From the NCBI RefSeq assembly GCF_028736155.1, contig NZ_CP117879.1, positions 248,001-312,000 on the forward strand: DNA of 64,000 bases, in the 5' to 3' direction. The DNA comes from Flavobacterium sp. KACC 22763 (GTDB lineage: Bacteria; Bacteroidota; Bacteroidia; Flavobacteriales; Flavobacteriaceae). Numbering within the stretch: position 1 is the first letter of the stretch; each line of letters opens with the position of its first letter. A program made the position numbers and the translations under genes. Shown piece after piece: positions 41,855 through 49,439 of this stretch. The notes beneath the pieces were generated by a model. It was given only the letters and a program-made list of their open reading frames with translations. It was not told the DNA's origin and did no database searches.

Positions 41855-42826
41855 TTATTCTTCGCTTGACGAATCATTTAAAACTTTTTCTGGTCCGAAT
41901 TTAAGAGAAACCAAAATTCCTACTAGAAGAGATAAAGCAATAAATCCTAATGAAGCCCATTCTGGAACGTGGAAGAAATCGTGTAAAAGCATTTTCAATC
42001 CAACGAAAGCTAAAATGGCAACTAAGCTGTACTCTAAATAACTGAATTTTGCCAGCATATTTGCTAAGAAGAAATACATAGAGCGTAATCCAAGAATAGC
42101 AAAAATGTTCGAACTGAATACTAAAAACGGATCTTTGGTTATAGCAAGAATTGCAGGTACGCTATCTACAGCAAATAAAACATCCATAACTTCAATAACA
42201 ATTAAAGCGACAAATAATGGAGTAGCGGCTTTTTTTGCAGTCTTGGTTGAAATGAAAAATTTCTCCCCATCTGTTTCCGATGTAATCGGCATAACTTTAC
42301 CTAAAGCTTTATAGATAAAAGAATCTTTTGGGTGAAAATCTTCTTCTTCTCCAGAAAAAAGCATTTTTATTGCGGTAAATATTAAGAAAACTCCAAATAC
42401 ATACGTTGTCCAAGCAAATTTATTAATCAGCATTACTCCGAAGAAAATCATCAATCCACGGAAAACAATAGCACCTAAGATTCCCCAAAACAGAACACGA
42501 TGCTGATACTTTTGCGGAATTTTGAATGAAGCAAAAATAATAGCAATAACAAAGATGTTGTCGACACTCAGCGAAAGCTCAATCAGGTAACCCGTAATAA
42601 ACTTCATTGAAGCGACGGCTGGTTTCAAATTATCAGGATTGTCAATGTAGTCTGTGGTGTATAGCCAATAAATAACTCCCGAAAAAAGGAATGATAAAGT
42701 AACCCAAACCAAGGTCCATTTGCTGGCTTCTTTAGTGCTAATGATATGGGGTGTTTTGTTGAAGACACCTAAGTCTAAAGCAAGAATAAAAACTACAGCA
42801 AGTAAAAAGAGTGACCAGACTATCAT
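41855..42826 (-). CDS. TerC family membrane protein
   Basis: 323 residues with about eight hydrophobic helices. The TerC signature is clear: an N-terminal FILALDLGVFNK, the metal-site region YLIELSLSVDNIFVIAIIF, and later VMDVLFAVDSVPAILAITKD followed by NIFAILGLRSMYFFL. TerC proteins export metal ions, particularly Mn2+, or act in membrane insertion support; in Flavobacteria the product is usually called a TerC family integral membrane protein. No tellurite genes are near, so a manganese export or membrane role is more likely than tellurite resistance. Confidence 0.9.
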   Translation of the reverse strand: MIVWSLFLLAVVFILALDLGVFNKTPHIISTKEASKWTLVWVTLSFLFSGVIYWLYTTDYIDNPDNLKPAVASMKFITGYLIELSLSVDNIFVIAIIFASFKIPQKYQHRVLFWGILGAIVFRGLMIFFGVMLINKFAWTTYVFGVFLIFTAIKMLFSGEEEDFHPKDSFIYKALGKVMPITSETDGEKFFISTKTAKKAATPLFVALIVIEVMDVLFAVDSVPAILAITKDPFLVFSSNIFAILGLRSMYFFLANMLAKFSYLEYSLVAILAFVGLKMLLHDFFHVPEWASLGFIALSLLVGILVSLKFGPEKVLNDSSSEE

Positions 42827-42931
42827 AATGATTTTTTTTAATGATTTACAAAGATAAGTTTTGATGTTTAACTTAAAAATTAAATTTATCAGAAACTTAC
42901 TTTTAAAATTATAAGTTATGAATTATGAATG

Positions 42932-42964
42932 AACTTTGTCAAAGTTTGAAACTTTGACAAAGTT
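42932..42964. repeat. AACTTTGTCAAAGTT inverted repeat
   Basis: AACTTTGTCAAAGTT (42932-42946) is followed by its complement AACTTTGACAAAGTT (42950-42964), a short perfect hairpin between the TerC start and the glutamine synthetase terminator. Confidence 0.65.
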
Positions 42965-42988
42965 GAATTTGCGAAGATTGTTTCAAAA

Positions 42989-43020
42989 AAAAGTGCCATC
43001 AAATAAATGATGGCACTTTT
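42989..43020 (-). terminator. Terminator after GSII gene
   Basis: AAAAGTGCCATCA (42989-43001) pairs with TGATGGCACTTTT (43008-43020) just beyond the glutamine synthetase stop on the minus strand. Confidence 0.85.
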
Positions 43021-43043
43021 TATAGTATATTGTAAGCTTTAAA

Positions 43044-44060
43044 TTATAGCGCTGAGTTAACAGTTTTGATAATTCTAGCAGCAATTTTGTAAGGGTCTCC
43101 GTTTGAAGCTGGTCTTCTGTCTTCTAACCAACCTTTCCAACCTTTTTGAACAGTCATTAAAGGAATTCTGATAGAACATCCTCTGTCTGATACTCCATAA
43201 GAGAAATCGTTGATAGAAGCAGTTTCGTGTTTACCAGTTAAACGTTGCTCGTTGTAAGCTCCGTAAACCGCGATGTGCTCAGCAGTAACAGGACGGAAAG
43301 CCTCGCAGATTTTCTCATAAACTTCTTGAGAACCACATGTTCTAAGAACTGTGTTAGAGAAGTTAGCGTGCATACCAGAACCGTTCCAGTCTGTATCTCC
43401 TAGAGGTTTTGGGTGATATTCGATATAGTAACCATATTTCTCAGTTAAACGGTCTAATAGGTAACGAGCAACCCAGATTTCGTCTCCAGCTTTTTTAGCT
43501 CCTTTAGCGAATAATTGGAACTCCCATTGTCCGCAAGCAACCTCTTGGTTGATTCCTTCAAAGTTGATTCCAGCAGCGATACATAAGTCAGCGTGCTCTT
43601 CAACTAATTTTCTACCGTGTGTGTTTTTTCCACCTACTGAACAGTAGTACATCCCTTGTGGAGCAGGGTATCCTCCAACTGGGAAACCAAGTGGAAGTTG
43701 AGTTTTAGTATCCATGATGAAATACTCTTGTTCGAAACCAAACCAAAAATCATCATTATCATCATCAATTGTAGCTCTACCGTTAGAAGGGTGTGGTGTT
43801 CCGTCAGCGTACATAACTTCGCACATTACTAACCATCCGTTGATACGAGTTGGGTCTGGATAAATTGCAACAGGAACTAATAAACAGTCAGAAGATCCAC
43901 CTTCAGCTTGTCTTGTTGATGAACCATCAAATGACCAATTTCCAAGTTCTTCTAATGTTCCTTTGAAGTTTTCGTGCTCTTCAACTTTAGTTTTACTTCT
44001 AAGATTTTGAGTTGGTTCATATCCGTCTAACCAAATGTACTCTAACTTAATTTTAGCCAT
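43044..44060 (-). CDS. glnA: Glutamine synthetase, GSII (eukaryotic-like) type
   Basis: 338 residues from the start MAKIKLEYIWLDGYEP, the standard GSII N terminus. An upstream in-frame ATG at 44234 gives 58 unrelated residues. It has the glutamate/ATP-site motifs WSFDGSSTRQAEGG, WFGFEQEYF and ACGQWEFQ with a metal-site HANFSNT, and the closing DRGCSIRIPL. The enzyme makes glutamine from glutamate, ammonia and ATP in the cytosol. It has its own consensus promoter (44100-44129), is divergent from a GSIII gene, and ends in a strong terminator. Having both types side by side is typical for Flavobacteria. Confidence 0.94.
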   Translation of the reverse strand: MAKIKLEYIWLDGYEPTQNLRSKTKVEEHENFKGTLEELGNWSFDGSSTRQAEGGSSDCLLVPVAIYPDPTRINGWLVMCEVMYADGTPHPSNGRATIDDDNDDFWFGFEQEYFIMDTKTQLPLGFPVGGYPAPQGMYYCSVGGKNTHGRKLVEEHADLCIAAGINFEGINQEVACGQWEFQLFAKGAKKAGDEIWVARYLLDRLTEKYGYYIEYHPKPLGDTDWNGSGMHANFSNTVLRTCGSQEVYEKICEAFRPVTAEHIAVYGAYNEQRLTGKHETASINDFSYGVSDRGCSIRIPLMTVQKGWKGWLEDRRPASNGDPYKIAARIIKTVNSAL

Positions 44061-44099
44061 AATAATATAAATTAATTTTTTTGTTTTTTTTCGTTGGGT

Positions 44100-44129
44100 C
44101 AAATATAGATTTATTTTTCCAGTCCCAAA
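44100..44129 (-). promoter_or_regulatory. Consensus promoter of the GSII gene
   Basis: On the minus strand TTTG (44129-44126) is followed by 18 bp and TATATTTG (44107-44100), matching -33 TTTG / -7 TAnnTTTG of Bacteroidota. The start lies about 40 bp upstream of the GSII ATG. Confidence 0.75.
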
Positions 44130-44432
44130 AATTAGGGGGCTATTTTGTTTTATGAAGTATAATTTTTTGGATAAGCATAATTTTGATAGGGGTATATTTA
44201 AAAAAAAGCAATTTTGATAACCTTTAAAAAACAAATTCGTAATAATTACGGCACATTTTTGAATTTATGAGTTAAGGAATTATGAAAAAATGTTTATTTA
44301 ATCAATATTACCGTACAGTTTTGTTATATTTCTGTGATTTGAATTCATTATTCTTTGAAAAAAGCATTTTATGTTGAGAAATTCTATTTCAAAAATCTAA
44401 AATTTATATTCCAAATAGGTTTTTTAATTGTT

Positions 44433-44440
44433 TATATTTG
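44433..44440 (+). promoter_or_regulatory. Predicted -7 box of the GSIII gene
   Basis: TATATTTG, matching TAnnTTTG, about 50 bp before the GSIII ATG. A TTG at the usual -33 spacing is not evident. The 429-bp divergent spacer 44061-44489 carries the promoters of both glutamine synthetases and shows no nitrogen-regulator site that I recognise. Confidence 0.5.
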
Positions 44441-44489
44441 CTGATCATTTTTTAATGAAAATTATTACGAATTTAAAATATATATAACC

Positions 44490-46679
44490 ATGTCAACATT
44501 ACGTTTCCAAGCTTTACAAGAAGCTTCTAACAGAAAGCCGGTGCACTTTGAAGAAATTGGCCGAAAATCTAATCTTTTTGGTTCAAATGTGTTTAATGAG
44601 AAAGCAATGAAGCAATATTTAACTTCGGATGCTTTTAGAGGAGTAAGAGATGCTATTCAGCACGGTACAAAAATAGATAGAAAGCTAGCCGATTATATTG
44701 CCATGGGAATGAAAGAATGGGCTTTGGCAAAAGGTGTGACACATTATACACACTGGTTTCAGCCTCTTACAGGGACTACTGCAGAAAAGCATGATGCTTT
44801 TTTTGAGATTTCTTATGACGGAAGCGATCCTGTTGAAAAATTTGGCGGTGCGCAATTAGTGCAGCAAGAGCCAGATGCATCTAGTTTCCCGAACGGAGGA
44901 ATCAGAAATACTTTTGAGGCAAGAGGTTACACGGCTTGGGATCCAACTTCTCCAGCTTTTATATATGGTACAACTTTATGTATCCCAACAGTATTTATTG
45001 CTTATACAGGTGAGGCTTTAGATAATAAGATACCTTTATTAAGAGCATTATCTGCCATTGATGAAGCGGCGACAGAAGTTTGTAAATATTTTGACAAAAA
45101 CGTAAAAAAGGTAACGGCAACTTTAGGCTGGGAACAAGAATATTTCTTGATTGACAAAGCTTTGGCAAATTCTCGTCCAGACTTAATGATGACGGGAAGA
45201 ACGTTATTAGGACACACTTCTGCAAAAGGACAGCAGTTAGACGATCACTATTTCGGATCTATTCCAACTCGTGCTCTTACTTATATGAGAGATTTAGAGC
45301 AAGAATGTATGCTATTGGGTATTCCTGTAAAAACGCGTCACAATGAGGTAGCGCCAAATCAATTTGAGTTGGCACCAATCTTTGAAGAGACAAATCTAGC
45401 GGTTGATCACAACTCTTTATTAATGGATGTAATGCAAAGAGTGGCGGAGCGTCATGATTTTAAAGTATTATTTCATGAAAAACCATTTAAAGGAGTAAAC
45501 GGTTCAGGAAAACACAACAACTGGTCATTGGCTACAGATACAGGAGTTAATTTATTGAGTCCGAGCAAAACGCCAATGAGCAATTTACAGTTTTTGACTT
45601 TCTTTATTAATACAATAAAAGCAGTAAACGATAACGAAACTTTACTTAGAGCTTCTATCGCAACAGCAAGTAACGATCACAGGTTAGGAGCAAACGAAGC
45701 GCCGCCAGCGATTATGTCAGTATTTATTGGAGCACAATTGACAAAAGTTTTATCTGAGTTGGAAAGCGTAACAACAGGAAAACTTTCGCCAGAAGAAAAA
45801 ACAGATTTGAAATTAAATGTTGTTGGTAAAATTCCAGATGTATTACTTGATAATACAGATCGTAACAGAACTTCGCCTTTTGCCTTTACAGGAAATAAAT
45901 TTGAGTTTAGAGCAGTGGGTTCAAATTCAAACTGTTCTAATGCAATGACGACTTTGAACGCAATCGTAGCAAAACAATTAATCGACTTCAAAAATGAAGT
46001 AGAGAACTTGATTGAAAATAAAGACATGAAAAAAGATGATGCGATCTTCAATGTCTTAAGAGAATACATCAAACAATCTAAAAAAATCCTTTTTGAAGGA
46101 GACGGTTATAGCGAAGCTTGGGAAAAAGAAGCGGCAAAAAGAGGTTTGAGCAACTTCAAAACAACTCCAGAAGCTATAAAAGCAAAAGTTTCTAAACAAG
46201 CATTGGATTTATTTGAGCAATTAGGAATCTTTAATCATGTTGAAGCTGAGGCGCGTTACGAAATTGAATTGGAAGAATACACTAAAAAAATCCAAATTGA
46301 AGGACGTGTTTTAGGTGATATTGCAAGAAATCATGTTATTCCAACTGCAATTCGTTATCAAAATACTTTAATTGATAATGTAAAAGGATTAAAAGAAATT
46401 TTTGCAAAAGAGTTTGAAGTTTTAGCTAAAGAACAAATTGTTTTAATTAAAGAAATTTCAGGCCATATTGAAGGAATCAATTCTAAAGTATTGGCAATGA
46501 CTAATGAAAGAAAGAAAGCCAATCAATTGACTGACGCTCAAAAAATGGCAGAAGCGTATTGCAATAATGTTAAGCCATATTTCGATGAAATTCGTAATCA
46601 CTGTGATAAATTAGAATTATTAGTTGATGACGAAAGCTGGACATTGACAAAATACAGAGAATTATTGTTTACTAAATAA
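44490..46679 (+). CDS. glnN: Glutamine synthetase, GSIII type
   Basis: 729 residues, the size of the GSIII family. Motifs are FGSNVFNEKAMKQYL, WFQPLTGTTAEKHDAF, LGWEQEYFLIDKAL, YFGSIPTRALTYMRDLEQEC, the glutamate-site NGSGKHNNWSLATD and VGSNSNCSNAMTTLNAIV. The C terminus is long and helical. GSIII catalyses the same ATP-dependent amidation as GSII but forms dodecamers of larger subunits, and in Bacteroidota it responds to nitrogen supply. It is divergent from the GSII gene. Which one is the main enzyme cannot be seen from sequence. Confidence 0.95.
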   Translation: MSTLRFQALQEASNRKPVHFEEIGRKSNLFGSNVFNEKAMKQYLTSDAFRGVRDAIQHGTKIDRKLADYIAMGMKEWALAKGVTHYTHWFQPLTGTTAEKHDAFFEISYDGSDPVEKFGGAQLVQQEPDASSFPNGGIRNTFEARGYTAWDPTSPAFIYGTTLCIPTVFIAYTGEALDNKIPLLRALSAIDEAATEVCKYFDKNVKKVTATLGWEQEYFLIDKALANSRPDLMMTGRTLLGHTSAKGQQLDDHYFGSIPTRALTYMRDLEQECMLLGIPVKTRHNEVAPNQFELAPIFEETNLAVDHNSLLMDVMQRVAERHDFKVLFHEKPFKGVNGSGKHNNWSLATDTGVNLLSPSKTPMSNLQFLTFFINTIKAVNDNETLLRASIATASNDHRLGANEAPPAIMSVFIGAQLTKVLSELESVTTGKLSPEEKTDLKLNVVGKIPDVLLDNTDRNRTSPFAFTGNKFEFRAVGSNSNCSNAMTTLNAIVAKQLIDFKNEVENLIENKDMKKDDAIFNVLREYIKQSKKILFEGDGYSEAWEKEAAKRGLSNFKTTPEAIKAKVSKQALDLFEQLGIFNHVEAEARYEIELEEYTKKIQIEGRVLGDIARNHVIPTAIRYQNTLIDNVKGLKEIFAKEFEVLAKEQIVLIKEISGHIEGINSKVLAMTNERKKANQLTDAQKMAEAYCNNVKPYFDEIRNHCDKLELLVDDESWTLTKYRELLFTK

Positions 46680-46703
46680 TAGTTTTTATTAAATAGTTTT
46701 TTT

Positions 46704-46812
46704 GCCACGAATTGCGCGAATTCTCACGAATTTATTTTTTTTCAAAAATTATCTGATTTAGCTGATTTTACATAAAGAATAAAAATTTGTGAAAATTAGT
46801 GCAATTCGTGGC
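46704..46812. repeat. GCCACGAATT-type inverted repeat
   Basis: GCCACGAATTGC (46704-46715) pairs with GCAATTCGTGGC (46801-46812), with imperfect ATTTGTGA/TCACGAAT pairing inside. It belongs to the family seen at 32273-32320 and 51884-51895. Confidence 0.75.
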
Positions 46813-46865
46813 AAACTTTTTTTGAATCAAGCATGCGAATCATTCAAAGAATTAAAAAAAGGGAT

Positions 46866-46873
46866 TATCTTTG
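46866..46873 (+). promoter_or_regulatory. Predicted -7 box of purM
   Basis: TATCTTTG followed by CACC, 27 bp before the purM ATG. It matches TAnnTTTG and suits a short leader. Confidence 0.55.
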
Positions 46874-46899
46874 CACCACATCAACACAAACTAATTTTC

Positions 46900-48078
46900 A
46901 TGAGTTCAGATTCTAGCAAAAGATATGCACAAAGAGGTGTTTCGGCATCAAAAGAAGACGTACATAACGCTATAAAAAATATTGACAAAGGTTTATTTCC
47001 TCAGGCTTTCTGTAAAATTGTTCCTGATTATCTAACACAGGATGATGGGCACTGCCTTATTATGCATGCTGATGGAGCAGGTACAAAGTCATCTTTGGCG
47101 TATATGTATTGGAAAGAAACTGGAGATCTTTCTGTTTGGAAAGGAATCGCTCAAGATGCCTTAATTATGAATATTGATGATTTATTATGCGTTGGTGCAA
47201 CAGATAATATTTTACTTTCGTCAACTATCGGAAGAAATAAAAACCTAATTCCTGCTGAAGTTATTTCTGCAATCATCAACGGAACAGAAGAATTAATCAA
47301 CGAATTAAAATCATTTGGCGTTACCATTCATTCAACAGGAGGAGAAACTGCCGATGTTGGAGATGTTGTTCGTACAATTATCGTAGATTCTACAGTTACA
47401 GCTCGCATGAAACGTGCAGATGTTGTAGATAATGCAAATATTAAAGCTGGAGACGTAATTGTTGGATTGGCTTCTTTTGGTCAAGCAACTTACGAAAAAA
47501 GCTATAACGGAGGAATGGGAAGTAACGGACTTACTTCTGCACGTCACGATGTTTTCGGGAAATATTTAGCTAAAAAATACCCAGAAAGTTACGATGCTGC
47601 AGTTCCAGAAGAATTAATTTATTCAGGGCAAGTAAATCTGACTGATGAAGTTGAAAACAGCCCAATAAATGCTGGACAATTAGTACTTTCTCCAACAAGA
47701 ACTTACGCGCCAATTATCAAGAAAATTTTAGATAAATATACTCCAGAAGATATCCACGGAATGGTACACTGCAGTGGTGGTGCACAAACTAAAATTTTGC
47801 ATTTCGTAAAAGATTTACACGTTATAAAAGATAATTTATTTCCAGTTCCACCATTGTTCAAACTAATTCAAGAACAATCAAAAACAGATTGGAAAGAAAT
47901 GTATCAAGTTTTCAATTGTGGACACAGAATGGAGCTTTACGTTCCAGAAAGTATCGCACAAGATATTATTGAAATTTCTAAATCATTCAATGTAGACGCA
48001 CAAATCGTAGGTAGAGTAGAAGCATCTGATGATAAAAAGCTGACTATTACTAGCGAATACGGAACATTCAACTATTAA
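46900..48078 (+). CDS. purM: Phosphoribosylformylglycinamidine cyclo-ligase (AIR synthetase)
   Basis: 392 residues from the start MSSDSSKRYAQRGVSASKED, which matches other PurM N termini; an upstream in-frame ATG at 46789 adds 37 unrelated residues. Family features include LIMHADGAGTKSSLAYMY, the metal/ATP loop MNIDDLLCVGATDNILLSS, GGETADVGDVV and the C-terminal VFNCGHRMELYVP. It closes the imidazole ring of AIR in purine synthesis. It lies alone, with its own -7 box, and is not with other pur genes. Confidence 0.94.
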   Translation: MSSDSSKRYAQRGVSASKEDVHNAIKNIDKGLFPQAFCKIVPDYLTQDDGHCLIMHADGAGTKSSLAYMYWKETGDLSVWKGIAQDALIMNIDDLLCVGATDNILLSSTIGRNKNLIPAEVISAIINGTEELINELKSFGVTIHSTGGETADVGDVVRTIIVDSTVTARMKRADVVDNANIKAGDVIVGLASFGQATYEKSYNGGMGSNGLTSARHDVFGKYLAKKYPESYDAAVPEELIYSGQVNLTDEVENSPINAGQLVLSPTRTYAPIIKKILDKYTPEDIHGMVHCSGGAQTKILHFVKDLHVIKDNLFPVPPLFKLIQEQSKTDWKEMYQVFNCGHRMELYVPESIAQDIIEISKSFNVDAQIVGRVEASDDKKLTITSEYGTFNY

Positions 48079-48089
48079 AAAAAAATAAA

Positions 48090-48215
48090 CATATAAGTGA
48101 TATAAGTTCATTTTAAGTTAGATTGTTTGGCTGAGCGAAGTCGAAGCCCTGTTTTGATTTGACAGCTTTCTATTCTAATCAGAAAGAATTTATATTTTCT
48201 TATATCACTTATATG
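48090..48215. repeat. CATATAAGTGATATAAG inverted repeat
   Basis: CATATAAGTGATATAAG (48090-48106) pairs perfectly with 48199-48215 around a GAGCGAAGTCGAAG-type element (48129-48149). It fills the 155-bp spacer after purM and probably ends the transcript. Confidence 0.75.
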
Positions 48216-48233
48216 GTTTAAAAATATTTAACT

Positions 48234-48590
48234 ATGTACGAACTACTTTTTTGGAAATATCTAGACGAAATCTACCTGAACAATCAGGAAGTTTATGAAG
48301 CTCTTGTTGAAAAACAAGAAGTTGAAGGTTTAGCTGAACTTCAAACTGAAGTAATCGTAAATAGAATTAATTCCGTTTTCTCAGATTGGGAAAGAGTGGA
48401 TGAAAACAGCTGGAAGAATCCAAAAGGGAAAGGTGCATTTCAAGTTATTACAACACCGCAAAGCATAAAAATTGACTGCTACGGAACAGAAGGAAAAACC
48501 ATGAACAAATTAGTTGATGTCATGGAAGAATTCAAATGTCCGCTTTACGATCCGCAAGTTCCGGAACGTTATGATGAAATGAGTGAGTAA
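48234..48590 (+). CDS. Hypothetical protein, conserved-looking
   Basis: 118 residues, soluble, acidic. It starts with a helical YELLFWKYLDEIYLNNQEVYEAL, followed by a helix of VNRINSVFSDWERVDEN and an aromatic/Lys segment (SWKNPKGKGAFQVITTPQSIK), and a short C-terminal acidic helix. No signal peptide, membrane segment or recognised domain. The composition and length fit a small conserved flavobacterial cytosolic protein of unknown role. It is 155 bp behind purM, across a palindromic spacer, and has no partner gene. Confidence 0.6.
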   Translation: MYELLFWKYLDEIYLNNQEVYEALVEKQEVEGLAELQTEVIVNRINSVFSDWERVDENSWKNPKGKGAFQVITTPQSIKIDCYGTEGKTMNKLVDVMEEFKCPLYDPQVPERYDEMSE

Positions 48591-48595
48591 AAAAT

Positions 48596-48675
48596 AATTG
48601 TAAATTGTGAATTGTAAATGGTGAATTATGAACAACCATCAATCATTTACAATTCACCATTAACAATTTACAATT
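48596..48675. repeat. AATTGTAAATTGTGAATT inverted repeat
   Basis: AATTGTAAATTGTGAATTG (from 48596) pairs imperfectly with CAATTTACAATT near 48664-48675, around AACAACCATCAATC. A short tandem of AATTCAC words of the same kind occurs at 4305-4327. It lies between convergent genes. Confidence 0.65.
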
Positions 48676-48679
48676 AAAT

Positions 48680-49303
48680 CTATCCATTTTTCAAAAGCAC
48701 ATTCTGTTCTTTTCTCATTTTAGCTAGCAATTGATCGACATACGTTTTTATTTTCTGCGGAAGCGTATTCCAACTTTGATCCTTTTCAAAACTTCTGCAA
48801 TTATCGAAATCGCATTCAACTGCGCGAATGACATATTTTTTCTTTTTATAAACCGTAATAATTTTTACGCGTCTTATATAGCCATCTTCGTTGCGAGTTC
48901 CGTAAACAATAACAGGTTCAATATAACCGTCGCCATCAATATCTTTTGTGCTGCAATATTTTGTCCAGAACCAAATGTTTTTTTCTTTTGGGAGAGTATC
49001 TTCAAGCAAATCATTAATTTTCCATTGATCTAAAAGTCCGCCGTGATCGTTAATGACACAAACTGCTTGTATTTTTGTATTTAAAGTATCTTTTTTAGAA
49101 ATTACCTTTTGGTTTTCGCCTAAAACCAATTCGTAAACTCCGCTTTTATCGCTAAATTCAAATGCTCTATAAATAGGATAATCAGTCAGATTTTCGAGTT
49201 CTCGCTGTGTAATTTCCTGTTTGGTTAATCTATGACTTTCAATTTTTTGAGAAAAAATAAATGAAGAAGAGAAAGAAAGTAAAATTAAAATATATTTTTT
49301 CAT
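48680..49303 (-). CDS. Hypothetical secreted protein
   Basis: 207 residues with a signal peptide (KKYILILLSFSSSFIFSQK). The body is mixed alpha/beta with TQRELENLTDYPIYRAFEF, LGENQKVISKKDTLNTK, and an IDGDGYIEPVIVYGTR stretch that looks like a VCBS/FG-GAP-type repeat edge. The C terminus is basic and helical. No family is recognised with confidence, although the DxDGD pattern suggests calcium binding and M949_RS01915-type surface proteins carry the same turn. It is convergent with the 118-residue gene. Confidence 0.55.
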   Translation of the reverse strand: MKKYILILLSFSSSFIFSQKIESHRLTKQEITQRELENLTDYPIYRAFEFSDKSGVYELVLGENQKVISKKDTLNTKIQAVCVINDHGGLLDQWKINDLLEDTLPKEKNIWFWTKYCSTKDIDGDGYIEPVIVYGTRNEDGYIRRVKIITVYKKKKYVIRAVECDFDNCRSFEKDQSWNTLPQKIKTYVDQLLAKMRKEQNVLLKNG

Positions 49304-49439
49304 GTTTTGAATTGACTTTTAGTATATCAAAGATATTTAAACCTTTTGAGTCCTGCTAAATTTATGTTTTTTAAAAATAGATTTTGTTGTACTTTTCTAA
49401 ATTAAAATCACAGTAAATATTTCAACAAAAAACTATAAT

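Noticed and set aside
41855..42826. Tellurite-resistance determinant
   Set aside because: TerC homologues are widespread in genomes without the ter cluster, and no other ter gene is present here.
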